From Thauera sp. (GTDB lineage Bacteria > Pseudomonadota > Gammaproteobacteria > Burkholderiales > Rhodocyclaceae): 42,087 bases of DNA. Below are positions 7,684 to 16,930 of this stretch, piece after piece; position 1 is the stretch's first letter; the number at the start of each line of letters is the position of its first letter. The DNA is taken from the NCBI GenBank assembly GCA_023150215.1, contig JAKLLJ010000003.1, positions 1 through 42,087 on the forward strand, written 5' to 3'. The notes below the pieces were generated by a model. The model ran no database searches and was not told the origin of the DNA. It worked only from the letters and a program-made list of their open reading frames with translations. A program made the position numbers and the translations under genes.

Positions 7684-10182
7684 ATGATGCGAAACCTGCG
7701 CCTCGCCCTGCGCATGATGGTGCGCGACCTGCGCGCGGGCGAACTGCACCTGCTCGGGCTGGCGATCGTGATCGCGGTGGCGAGCCTGACCAGCGTCGGT
7801 TTTCTCGCCGACCGCGTCGGCCGCGCGCTCGACCGCGAGGCCAACCAGCTGCTCGGCGGCGACCTGCTGCTGCGCGCCGACCGCCCGTGGCCGGAGGCCT
7901 TTGGCGACGAGGCGCGCGCGCGTGGCCTGCAGGCCGCGAAGACAGTGCTGTTCACCAGCATGGCCAGCACCGCGGACGCCACGGCCCTGGGTGGGATCAA
8001 GGTGGTGGAGGACGGCTATCCGCTGCGCGGCGCAGTGCGCATCGCGCCCGGACCCAACCAGCCCGACGCCGCCGCAGCTCGAGCGCCGGCGCCGGGCGAA
8101 GTGTGGCTGGACGAGCGCCTGTTCGCCGAACTCGGCGTGAGCAGCGGCGACACCGTGGGCCTGGGCGAACTCGAGTTTCGCGTCGGGGCGATGGTCAGCT
8201 TCGAGTCCGACCGCGGCGCCAATTTCTTCAGCCTGCTGCCGCGCGCGATCTTCAACCTGAAGGACCTCGATGCCACCGGCCTGATCGCCGAGGGCAGCCG
8301 CGCCACCTGGCGGTTGCACGTGGCTGGCACGCCGCAGGCGGTCGAGGCCTACGAGCAGTGGGCGCGCGCCAACCTGGGCCGCGGCCAGCGCGTCGAGACG
8401 GTGGACAACGCCCGCCCCGAGGTGCGCGCCGCGCTCGACCAAGCGCAGCGCTTCCTGCGCTTGGCCGCGCTGCTCGCGGTGATCCTCGCCGCGGTGGCGG
8501 TGGGGCTGTCGGCGCGTCGCTTCATGGCGCGTCACCTCGACGGCTGCGCGGTAATGCGGGTGCTCGGTGCGCGCCAGGCGCAGGTGTTGGCAATCGTGGT
8601 CGGCGAATTCCTGATCTTCGGCCTGGCCGCCGCGGTGGCAGGCAGCGCGCTCGGGTGGACGGTGCAGTGGGGCCTGGCGGGCGGCTTGCGCGAGATCCTC
8701 GCCACCGAGCTCCCGGCGCCCTCGCTGCTGCCACTGGCGCATGGCGTGGTCGTGGGCATGGCCCTGCTGGCGGGCTTCGTGCTGCCGCAGCTGCTGCGCC
8801 TGGGCGGGGTGAGCACGCTGCGCGTGCTGCGCCGCGAGTTCGCGTTCGCCGAGCCGGTGTCGGGCAGCGCCTGGGCGCTCGGCCTCGCCGCGCTGCTCGT
8901 CCTGATCTTCTGGATCGCCGCCGACGCGCGCCTCGGCGCGATGGTGGCAGCGGGCTTCGCGGTGGCGCTCGGCGTGTTCCTGCTCGCGGCCTGGGGCGTG
9001 CTCAAGCTCGCCGGGCGCTTGAAGGGCCAGGGCAGCCTGCGTGGCGGCGGCTGGCGCTACGGCATCGCAGCGCTCGGCCGGCGCATGGGCAGCAGCGTGA
9101 TCCAGGCTGCCGCGCTCGGCCTGGGCATGACCGCGCTGCTCGTGCTCACCCTGGTACGCGCCGACCTGCTCGACAACTGGCGGCAGATGGCGCCACCCGA
9201 GGCACCCAACCGCTTCGTGATCAACATCCAGCCCGACCAGCGCGCAGGCATCACCGCCCTGTTCGCCGCCCAGGGCCTGCCGGTGCCGGCGATCCAGCCG
9301 ATGATCCGCGGCCGCATGGTGGCGATCGACGGCAAGCCGGTGGACCCGGCCTCTTACGCCGATGAACGCACCAAGCGCCTGGCCGAGCGCGAGTTCAACC
9401 TGTCCTACGGCGCCGACCTGCCCGCCGGCAACAGGGTCGAGGCCGGGCGCTGGCACGCGGGGGCCGCAGCGCCACAATTCTCGGTGGAAGCCGGGCTGGC
9501 GAAGACCTTCGGGCTCGCGGTGGGCAACCGGGTCAGCTTCGAGATCGGCGGTCGGCGTGTCGAGGCGCCGATCACGAGCGTGCGCAAGCTCGACTGGGAC
9601 TCGATGCGGGTAAACTTCTTCTTCATCGCCTCGCCAGGTGTGCTGGAGGATTTTCCCGCAACCCTGATCACCAGCTTCCACCTGCCGCCCGCGCGCCACG
9701 ACTTCACCACGAAGCTGGTCGCCGACTTCCCCAACCTCACCGTGATCGACACCGCCGCGGTGATCGCGCAGGTGCAGTCGATGACCGACAAGCTGATCGT
9801 GATCGTGCAGTTCGTGTTCGGCTTCGCCGTGCTGGCCGGCCTGGTGGTGTTGTATGCGGCGCTGCAATCCACCCACGACGAGCGCGACTATGAGCTCGCC
9901 ATGCTGCGCACCCTCGGTGCGCGTAACCGCCAGGTGCGCCAAGCCTTGTTCGCCGAGTTCCTCGTGCTCGGCGGGGTGGCCGGGGTGCTCGCCGGGGTGG
10001 GCGCGAGCGCGATCGGCTGGGTGCTCGCCGAGCAGGTCTTTCGCATGCCTTATGTGCCGGCGCTGGCGCCGGTGCTGGTGGGCGTGCTGCTCGGCGCGGG
10101 CGGCGTGGTCGCCGGCGGCTGGCTGGGCACGCGCGCGCTGTTGCGTCGGCCGCCGTTGGCGAGCCTGCGTGCGCTCGGCTGA
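7684..10182 (+). CDS. FtsX-like ABC transporter permease (YbbP-like)
   Basis: About 830 aa multi-TM protein with two FtsX-type blocks and a C-terminal YELAMLRTLGARNRQVRQALFAEF motif. Confidence 0.85.
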   Translation: MMRNLRLALRMMVRDLRAGELHLLGLAIVIAVASLTSVGFLADRVGRALDREANQLLGGDLLLRADRPWPEAFGDEARARGLQAAKTVLFTSMASTADATALGGIKVVEDGYPLRGAVRIAPGPNQPDAAAARAPAPGEVWLDERLFAELGVSSGDTVGLGELEFRVGAMVSFESDRGANFFSLLPRAIFNLKDLDATGLIAEGSRATWRLHVAGTPQAVEAYEQWARANLGRGQRVETVDNARPEVRAALDQAQRFLRLAALLAVILAAVAVGLSARRFMARHLDGCAVMRVLGARQAQVLAIVVGEFLIFGLAAAVAGSALGWTVQWGLAGGLREILATELPAPSLLPLAHGVVVGMALLAGFVLPQLLRLGGVSTLRVLRREFAFAEPVSGSAWALGLAALLVLIFWIAADARLGAMVAAGFAVALGVFLLAAWGVLKLAGRLKGQGSLRGGGWRYGIAALGRRMGSSVIQAAALGLGMTALLVLTLVRADLLDNWRQMAPPEAPNRFVINIQPDQRAGITALFAAQGLPVPAIQPMIRGRMVAIDGKPVDPASYADERTKRLAEREFNLSYGADLPAGNRVEAGRWHAGAAAPQFSVEAGLAKTFGLAVGNRVSFEIGGRRVEAPITSVRKLDWDSMRVNFFFIASPGVLEDFPATLITSFHLPPARHDFTTKLVADFPNLTVIDTAAVIAQVQSMTDKLIVIVQFVFGFAVLAGLVVLYAALQSTHDERDYELAMLRTLGARNRQVRQALFAEFLVLGGVAGVLAGVGASAIGWVLAEQVFRMPYVPALAPVLVGVLLGAGGVVAGGWLGTRALLRRPPLASLRALG

Positions 10183-10185
10183 TCG

Positions 10186-11439
10186 ATGACGGCATTGCAA
10201 CTGACACAGGGTGAGCTGCTGCTCGCCGCGCTCCTCGGGCTCGTGGTCGTGCTGCAGTTGTGGCTGCTCGTGCGCGGGCGGGCCGCCGCGCGCAGCCTGC
10301 GTGAAGGGCTCGGCGACGAGTTGGCGGAACTCATGGAACAGCAGCTCGGCGCTCAGCACCGCGAACTGCTGCGCGACCTGCACGACGGCCTCGGCCGCCA
10401 GACCGACCGCATCGGCGAACACGCGCGCGCCGACCGTGACCTGCTGCAGCGCGGGCTCACCGCGGCCTCGCTGCAGCTGTCGCGCGGCATGCAGGCGCTG
10501 ACGCAGAGCGTGGATGGCCGCCTGGACACCCTGTCGGGCCAGGTCAGCCAGCGCCTGGACGAGGGTTTTCGCAAGACCAACGAGACCTTCGCCAGCGTGA
10601 TGGCACGCCTGGCGACGATCGACGAGGCGCAGAAGAAGATCGACGGTCTCACGACCAACGTGGTCAGTCTGCAGGAGCTGCTCGGCGACAAGCGTGCGCG
10701 CGGTGCCTTCGGCGAGGTCCAGCTCGAGAACCTGGTGCGCAACATGCTGCCGCCCGAGGCCTTCGCCTTCCAGCAGGTGCTGCCCAACGGCACTCGGGTC
10801 GATTGCCTGCTGACGCTGCCGCCCCCCACCGGTCGCGTCGCCGTCGATGCCAAGTTTCCGCTCGAGAACTACCACCGCATGTTCGACAGCGCGCTCGCCG
10901 AGTCCGAGCGCCGTGCCGCGAAGCAGGCCTTCCGCGCCGACGTCAGGCGCCATGTGGATGCGATCGCCGCCAAGTACATCCTGCCCGGCACCACCGCCGA
11001 TGGCGCGGTGATGTTCCTGCCCGCCGAGGCGGTGTTCGCCGAACTGCATGCCTGGCACGCCGAGGTGGTCGCCTACGCGCAGCAGAAGCGGGTGTGGATC
11101 GTGTCGCCGACCACGCTGATGGCGGTGCTCAACACCGCGCGCTCGGTGATCCGCGACGTCGAGACGCGCAAGCAGATCCACGTCATCCAGGACGCGCTCG
11201 GCAAGCTCGCCAAGGATTTCCACCGCTTCGACGAGCGCATGGCTGCGCTCGCCCGTCACATCGAGCAGGCCAGTCGCGACGTGCAGGACGTGCACACCTC
11301 GAGCCGCAAGATCAGCGCGCACTTCCGCCGCATCGAGTCGGTGCAGCTGGACGAGGAGGACGAAGAGGCGGGCGAGGGCACGCCGGCGGCGCTCGCTGCC
11401 GGGACCGTGGGAAGCGGATCCGTGGGGGGGCGGGATTGA
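10186..11439 (+). CDS. rmuC: DNA recombination protein RmuC
   Basis: N-terminal TM, long coiled coil, then GAFGEVQLENLV...VDCLLTLPPPTGRVAVDAKFPLENY...VSPTTLMAVLNTARSV. Confidence 0.9.
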   Translation: MTALQLTQGELLLAALLGLVVVLQLWLLVRGRAAARSLREGLGDELAELMEQQLGAQHRELLRDLHDGLGRQTDRIGEHARADRDLLQRGLTAASLQLSRGMQALTQSVDGRLDTLSGQVSQRLDEGFRKTNETFASVMARLATIDEAQKKIDGLTTNVVSLQELLGDKRARGAFGEVQLENLVRNMLPPEAFAFQQVLPNGTRVDCLLTLPPPTGRVAVDAKFPLENYHRMFDSALAESERRAAKQAFRADVRRHVDAIAAKYILPGTTADGAVMFLPAEAVFAELHAWHAEVVAYAQQKRVWIVSPTTLMAVLNTARSVIRDVETRKQIHVIQDALGKLAKDFHRFDERMAALARHIEQASRDVQDVHTSSRKISAHFRRIESVQLDEEDEEAGEGTPAALAAGTVGSGSVGGRD

Positions 11440-11630
11440 GTTCTGCGAACCTGGGGAATTCTTCCGGGGCCGCTGCGGTCGGATCACCCGTCACGGGCGC
11501 GCGCGGATGATCGTCCGCCCGATTTGATGCGGGACAGGGACGGGGCGCGCCGCCGCCCGTATCGTCAGGCCCGACTCGCCGCAAGGCCTGCATCGCTTCT
11601 CCGATTCACCCGTCCGGGAACCCCGCACCG

Positions 11631-11915
11631 ATGTCCGATTTTCCCCTGCCAATCCTTTTCATCATGGCGGTCTTCTTCACGATGTGGCTCGTCCTGAGGA
11701 AGTACCACAAGCTCGAACAGCGCAAGCGTGACCTGCCCGACCTCAACGCCTTCCTGTACGCCAACAAGTTGACCGAGCCGCGCTGCACCGCCTGCAATGC
11801 CGTCGACCTGAAGGATGAGGGCCTCACCCACGGCAAGGACGAACGCCGCATCGTGTCTTGCGCTCAGTGCAACACCCTGCTGTACCGCATCACCCCGCCG
11901 GCGCCCGAGGCGTAA
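11631..11915 (+). CDS. small membrane-anchored zinc-ribbon-like hypothetical protein
   Basis: N-terminal TM (PLPILFIMAVFFTMWLVL) plus CTAC...CAQC pairs. Confidence 0.65.
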   Translation: MSDFPLPILFIMAVFFTMWLVLRKYHKLEQRKRDLPDLNAFLYANKLTEPRCTACNAVDLKDEGLTHGKDERRIVSCAQCNTLLYRITPPAPEA

Positions 11916-11948
11916 AGCGCGCAGACGGCGCAGGAGCAGCCCCGCTCG

Positions 11949-12115
11949 TGTGTAGGAGCGGCGGACGCCGCGAACCGGCCGCAGGCAAGGCGATGGGCGG
12001 CGCAGGGGCGCGAAGCGCTGCGTTCGCGGCTGCCGCCGCTCCTACAGGTCAGGTCAAGCACTACCTCCACGATGACCAGCCCCGGTCTTGTGTAGGAGCG
12101 GCGGAAGCCGCGAAC
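11949..12115. repeat. REP/BIME cluster D
   Basis: tgtaggagcggcgg(a/c)... at 11951 and 12091 with an inverted unit at about 12022-12048. Confidence 0.85.
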
Positions 12116-12192
12116 CTCGGCCTGCCCGACGCAGGAGCCGCCGCCGCGAGCCTCTGTGCGCCGCTTGCGGGGCGCTGCCTTGGCCGAAAGGC

Positions 12193-13848
12193 TCAGGGTG
12201 CTGCGGAGAAGGCATCGACCAGCACCTGGGTCAGCCGATGCATCGGCCCGAGCGGGTGCTGCGCCGGCGTCAGCCCCGGCACGAACCCGGCGGCCTCGAA
12301 GCGCGCCAGCAGCGCTCGGTCATGCGACACCACGTGCACCGGCACGTCCCAGGGTTGCGCCAGGCCGCTCACCGCACCGATCGGCTGGTGATCACCGATC
12401 ACGATCAGCAGCAGATTCGTCGGCGCATGGTCGGCGACGTAGTCGGCGAGCCAGCCGAACTGGTAGCGCATCGCCGCCAGATAGGCAGGCCGGGCGTCGG
12501 TCCACGCCACTGGCACGGCTTCGGCCGCTGCCACCGCTTCGCGGCTGAAGGCCTTGGCGCCGCTCAGCCGCGACCAGTCTTCTGTGAGGGGTGGCAGCGC
12601 AGCGAACGGCGCGTGCGTAGACACGGTCGGAAACACCACCAGTCGCGGCTGGCGAGGCGCATCGACGACGCGGCCGGTGGTGGGCGCAGGATCGTCGCCG
12701 AAGCGGCCAGCGAATTCCTGCTCGTGGATCAAGGCCATTGAGGCCTGGTCCGGAATCCGCCAGAAGCCGAAGGGCGGCCCCGCGTAGCCCCCGCCGTCCG
12801 CATCGGCGATGCGATCGAAGCCGTAGAAGCGGCCCTCCGGCCACGGCTTGTGCAGGCCGGGCATCCAGCCCACCGTGCGATAGGCATTGGCGGCGAAGTG
12901 ACGTACCAGGGTCGGGCGGTCGGTGCTCAGCAACAGGGCGTGATCGGCGGGATCGCGGGTGTCGATGCCGGCGAGCAGTGCCCCATGGGCGAGCCAGGAG
13001 GCGCCGCCGAAGGTGGGCGACACCACGCGCGCGGACACCACGCTACGCCCGCTGCGCGCGATCGCGGTGGCAAAGCGCGCGCGTGCCGGGGCGAGCGCGG
13101 CGGCGAGCGGCGGCTGATCGAAGGTGACCGCACCATAGGCCTCGGCAAACACGATCAGCACATCCGCGCCGCCCAGTGCGTCAAGATCACCGGTGAAGCG
13201 CGGCCCGGCACCAAGGCGCGCTGACGAGGCCTCGCGCACGAGCGCCGTCCGCAGGAAGCGCACCTGCTCGGCCACCATCGTCGACACCGGTGCCGCGAAC
13301 AGCTGCGCTATCCTGCCTTCGAGCGCGGTGCCGGACGTGCCGAACCAGAGCAGCAGCGTCGCCACGCAGCCAGCCGCGAGCGACCATCCCACCGGCGGCC
13401 GCGTCGCACGCTGGGCGAGCGCGGCGAAGCATGCGCGCACGATCCGGTAAAGAACCACGAGCAGGACGGCGACCAGCACCACGGCCGCCACCGTGCGCCA
13501 GCCGGCAGCGCCACTCCCGTCCATGCCGATCACCGCCCCCAAGTGGGGCAGGTCCCAGTACACGTTGACGCGGCGGCCGAACACCGCGGGCACGGTGACG
13601 TCGATGTAGTGCAGCACCACCCCTGCAGTCCCGACGAGCGCGAGCGCACGCACGAGCGTCGCCGGAACCCGCCGCAGCGAGGCCGCGGCGAGCACCAGCA
13701 CGAGCAGCAAGCCGGCGAGTTCGACCGACAGCAGCAGGCGCGGCTGTGGCCACAAGCTCGGCCAGGCGTTGCCGAAACCGAGCAGGCCGCCAAGGACGAG
13801 CAGCGGCAGCAGCACGCCACGCACGAGCTCGCGCACGCTGGGGCTCAT
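12193..13848 (-). CDS. membrane-anchored sulfatase-fold enzyme (LtaS/MdoB-like phosphoglycerol transferase superfamily)
   Basis: N-terminal TM helices, then DVLIVFAEAYGAVTFD, SPTFGGASWLAHGALLAG, VSTHAPFA and LLIVIGDHQP motifs. Confidence 0.8.
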   Translation of the reverse strand: MSPSVRELVRGVLLPLLVLGGLLGFGNAWPSLWPQPRLLLSVELAGLLLVLVLAAASLRRVPATLVRALALVGTAGVVLHYIDVTVPAVFGRRVNVYWDLPHLGAVIGMDGSGAAGWRTVAAVVLVAVLLVVLYRIVRACFAALAQRATRPPVGWSLAAGCVATLLLWFGTSGTALEGRIAQLFAAPVSTMVAEQVRFLRTALVREASSARLGAGPRFTGDLDALGGADVLIVFAEAYGAVTFDQPPLAAALAPARARFATAIARSGRSVVSARVVSPTFGGASWLAHGALLAGIDTRDPADHALLLSTDRPTLVRHFAANAYRTVGWMPGLHKPWPEGRFYGFDRIADADGGGYAGPPFGFWRIPDQASMALIHEQEFAGRFGDDPAPTTGRVVDAPRQPRLVVFPTVSTHAPFAALPPLTEDWSRLSGAKAFSREAVAAAEAVPVAWTDARPAYLAAMRYQFGWLADYVADHAPTNLLLIVIGDHQPIGAVSGLAQPWDVPVHVVSHDRALLARFEAAGFVPGLTPAQHPLGPMHRLTQVLVDAFSAAP

Positions 13849-13907
13849 CGTCGCGGTGCAGCGGCTATGATGCCCGCCATGAGTTCAAGCACAAGGCAAC
13901 GATCGCC

Positions 13908-14729
13908 ATGACGCCAAGCCCGACGCTCCCCTGGTGGCAGAACCTGACGCCCGCCCGCATCGCCGCACTCGCGCGTGACGACGCGGTGGCACTGCTGCCG
14001 CTGGCCGCGGTCGAGCAGCATGGCGAACATCTGCCGCTGTCGACCGATCTCGACATCGCCCTCGGCCTCGTCGAGGCCGCCGTGCCGCAGCTGCGCGCGG
14101 ATGTCCCGCTGTGCGTGCTGCCGCCGCTCGCGCTGGGGCTGAGCCTGGAGCATGCCGCCTTCGCCGGCACCCTTTCCCTGAGCGCACACAGCGCACTCGC
14201 GCTGCTCGAGGACATCGGCGCCAGCGTGGCGCGCGCAGGCATCCGCCGCCTGGTACTGTTCAACAGCCATGGCGGCAACAAGGCGCTGGTCGATCTGGCC
14301 GCGTTGAAGCTGCGCGTGGCGCACAGGATGCTGGTGGTGCGGGCGCACTGGTTTCGCTTCGCGCCGCCGCCTGGCCTGGTGGCGGCCGACGAGCTGCGTC
14401 ACGGCCTGCACGGTGGCGCGGTGGAGACGGCGATGATGCTGCACCTTGCGCCGCACAAGGTACGCCGCGATGCGATCGCGCGCTTCGAGTCGCTCGGTGT
14501 GCGCATGGCCGCAGCGGGCCGCGTGCTCGGCCCGGAGGGCGAGGCCGGCTTCGGCTGGATGGCGCAGGACCTGCACCCGTCCGGTGTGTGTGGCGACGCA
14601 AGCCTTGCCGACGAAGCCCTCGGCGCGCGCCTGGTCGGGCACTTTGCCGAGCGCTTGGCACGGGTGATCGAGGATGCGCGCGACTTCGACCTCGCCGCCC
14701 TGCGCACGGCGGCGGACGATGTCCCCTGA
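13908..14729 (+). CDS. creatininase-family amidohydrolase
   Basis: Conserved metal-site motifs VEQHGEHLPLSTDLDIA, LFNSHGGNKAL and GLHGGAVETAMMLHLAP. Confidence 0.85.
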   Translation: MTPSPTLPWWQNLTPARIAALARDDAVALLPLAAVEQHGEHLPLSTDLDIALGLVEAAVPQLRADVPLCVLPPLALGLSLEHAAFAGTLSLSAHSALALLEDIGASVARAGIRRLVLFNSHGGNKALVDLAALKLRVAHRMLVVRAHWFRFAPPPGLVAADELRHGLHGGAVETAMMLHLAPHKVRRDAIARFESLGVRMAAAGRVLGPEGEAGFGWMAQDLHPSGVCGDASLADEALGARLVGHFAERLARVIEDARDFDLAALRTAADDVP

Positions 14730-14769
14730 AGCCTTGCCGCAGCCGGCCGCCATGGCCCGTGCACCGGGT

Positions 14770-14793
14770 CCGTGCATCAGGCCCGATGCACGG
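14770..14793. terminator. possible terminator hairpin between convergent genes
   Basis: ccgtgcatc-aggccc-gatgcacgg, 9-bp perfect stem overlapping the 3' end of the ribA-like gene; no clear U-tract. Confidence 0.3.
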
Positions 14794-15934
14794 CGTCGGG
14801 CGCAGGCAGGCGTTCGGGTTCGGCGGCAACCGGCTCGCCCTGCTCGGTGAGCAGCTCATGAAGCCAGTGGCCGTGGCGCCTGGCCTTGGTCTTGAGGTAG
14901 CGCTGGTTCTGCGAGGTCACCTCGCCGTAGATCGCGCGCCGCCCGGCGACCTTGATGCCGGCCTTTTGCAGTGCGGCGACCTTGCTCGGGTTGTTGGTGA
15001 GCAGCAGGATCTGCGTGATGCCGAGTTCGTCGAGCATCTCGTGGGCGACGCGGAAGTCGCGCTCGTCCTTCGAGAAGCCGATCACCTGGTCGGCGTCGAT
15101 GGTGTCCAGGCCTTCGTCCTGCAGGCCGTAGGCGCGCAGCTTGTTGGCGAGGCCGATGCCGCGCCCTTCCTGCGACAGGTAGAGCAGCACGCCGCCGCCG
15201 AGTGCGTTGATCGCCGCCACGCCGCGACGCAACTGTTCGCCGCAATCGCAGCGCAGGCTGCCGAAAAGGTCGCCGGTGAGGCAGGACGAATGCAGGCGCA
15301 CCGGGACCGCGTCGGGCCAGTCTGCGCGCTCGCCGATCACGATCGCGACGTGCTCATGCACACCGTCGGCCTCGCGGAACAGCACGAAGCGGCTGTTCTC
15401 GGCCTCGGCCAGCGGCACCCGCGCGTCGCTGATGCGCGCCAGGCGTCCCGGGCCGCTCTCGCACAGCTGCAAGGCCTCGGCGGCGTCGACTGCGAGCAGC
15501 CTGCCGCTGGCCAGCTCGGCGTCGACGGCGGCGGCCTGCGCCGGCGCCACCGCACACGCGAGCGCCGCGGGCACGAGCTGGGCGCGGCCGAGCAGGCGCA
15601 GCGCGGCGCGCTCGATGCTGTCGCCTGCGGCGATCGTCGCCATGGGCGGCAGCCTGGCGCCGCGCTGCCAGGCGAGCGTGCGCAGCGCGGCGACATCCGG
15701 CAGCGGCGCCAAGCCGATCGATACCGCCTCGGCGGTGCCCGGGTGAGCGATCGCGGCCATGCGGTGGTGACTCAGCACCAGGCGGGCGGGAGCGCCGCCC
15801 AGCGCCTGCAGCTCGTCCACCGCCGCATCGTCCGCGCCCTCGACCGCGCGCAGCAGGACGGCAGCACCGTCGTGACGCATGAGGATCTGGAGCCCGCGTC
15901 GCAGGTCGAAGAGGGCACGCTCGGCTTGGCGCAT
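14777..15934 (-). CDS. ribA: GTP cyclohydrolase II (RibA-type) with degenerate RibB-like N-terminal domain
   Basis: GCH II motifs SSCLTGDLFGSLRCDCGEQL and LSQEGRGIGLANKLRAYGLQDEGLDT; N-terminal half aligns by eye with DHBP synthase but lacks its acidic motif. Confidence 0.85.
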   Translation of the reverse strand: MRQAERALFDLRRGLQILMRHDGAAVLLRAVEGADDAAVDELQALGGAPARLVLSHHRMAAIAHPGTAEAVSIGLAPLPDVAALRTLAWQRGARLPPMATIAAGDSIERAALRLLGRAQLVPAALACAVAPAQAAAVDAELASGRLLAVDAAEALQLCESGPGRLARISDARVPLAEAENSRFVLFREADGVHEHVAIVIGERADWPDAVPVRLHSSCLTGDLFGSLRCDCGEQLRRGVAAINALGGGVLLYLSQEGRGIGLANKLRAYGLQDEGLDTIDADQVIGFSKDERDFRVAHEMLDELGITQILLLTNNPSKVAALQKAGIKVAGRRAIYGEVTSQNQRYLKTKARRHGHWLHELLTEQGEPVAAEPERLPAPDAVHRA

Positions 15935-16030
15935 CGGTTGTTTCTCCGTGGGGATGTCGGGGTTCGGTCGCAGGCGGACAGCAAGCGTGCCGTTGCGTGT
16001 GCCGGAAAACCGTATTTTAAGGAATGATGA

Positions 16031-16927
16031 ATGTCCGGAGGACTTCTATCAGATTGGGGCTGGGCCTGCATCCTGCAAGCCCGTGACATGGATTGGGCAG
16101 GCGCAGGGCCGACAAGTTTCCGGGTGGCCGATATCGAGCTGTCGATTGCCCCCGGCGGACAGTGGCGCTGCGAGGCCCCCCTGCACGCCGAAACCATGGC
16201 GATGCTCGATCTTTTCCTGCCCTGGGTCGCCCGCGCGGCGCCGCACACGATCGCCCAGCTCGGGCAGAGCCTCGATGGGCGCATCGCCACCGAGAGCGGC
16301 GCCTCGCACTACCTCAACGGGCCGCACGCGCGCACCCACCTGCACCGGCTGCGCGCCCTGGTCGACGCGGTGGTGGTCGGCGTCGGCACGCTCAATGCCG
16401 ACGACCCACAGCTCACCGTGCGTCACGTGCCCGGCCCCAATCCGCTGCGCGTGGTGCTCGATCCGCGCGGGCGTGCAAACCCGCGTGCGCGCGTGTTCCA
16501 CGACGGCGCAGCGCCGACCCTGCATCTGGTCGGCGCGAGCGCGGCCGATCGTGCCCCGATCGATGGCGCGCGCGCGGACGGTGATGGCCGCGCGGCGGTT
16601 GGCAGGCCGGCCGCGGGTGTGCGGCGGCGCACGCTGGAGGGCGGCGCTGCCGGCTTCTCGCCCGCCGCAGTCATCGCCGCGCTGCGTGAAGCCGGCTGCC
16701 GGCGCGTGCTGATCGAGGGCGGTGGCGTCACCGTGTCGCGCTTCGTTCATGCGCGCGCGCTCGACCGCCTGCACCTGCTGGTCGCACCGCTGCTGATCGG
16801 CTCCGGCCGTCCCGGGCTGAGCCTGCCGCCCATCCTCACGCTGGACGAGGCGATCCGCCCACCCTGCCGCAGCTTTCGTTGCGGGGAGGACATGGTGTTC
16901 GACCTGGAACTCGGGCAAGGGGCGTGA
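16031..16927 (+). CDS. RibD-family reductase (reductase domain only)
   Basis: IAQLGQSLDGRIATESGASHYLNGPHARTHLHRLRALVDAVVVGVGTLNADDPQLTVR...RVLIEGGGVTVSRFV; no PCxxxxxxxxC deaminase motif. Confidence 0.85.
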   Translation: MSGGLLSDWGWACILQARDMDWAGAGPTSFRVADIELSIAPGGQWRCEAPLHAETMAMLDLFLPWVARAAPHTIAQLGQSLDGRIATESGASHYLNGPHARTHLHRLRALVDAVVVGVGTLNADDPQLTVRHVPGPNPLRVVLDPRGRANPRARVFHDGAAPTLHLVGASAADRAPIDGARADGDGRAAVGRPAAGVRRRTLEGGAAGFSPAAVIAALREAGCRRVLIEGGGVTVSRFVHARALDRLHLLVAPLLIGSGRPGLSLPPILTLDEAIRPPCRSFRCGEDMVFDLELGQGA

Positions 16928-16930
16928 GGC

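Noticed and set aside
7597-11487. 1296-aa minus-strand ORF antisense to the ABC permease and rmuC
   Set aside because: High-GC shadow ORF: His/Gln/Arg/Ala-rich with no domain pattern, while the plus strand encodes clear FtsX and RmuC proteins.
15935-16030. FMN-type riboswitch or strong promoter between the divergent rib-like genes
   Set aside because: Only 96 bp, too short for an RFN element with two promoters; no convincing -35/-10 with normal spacing found by eye.
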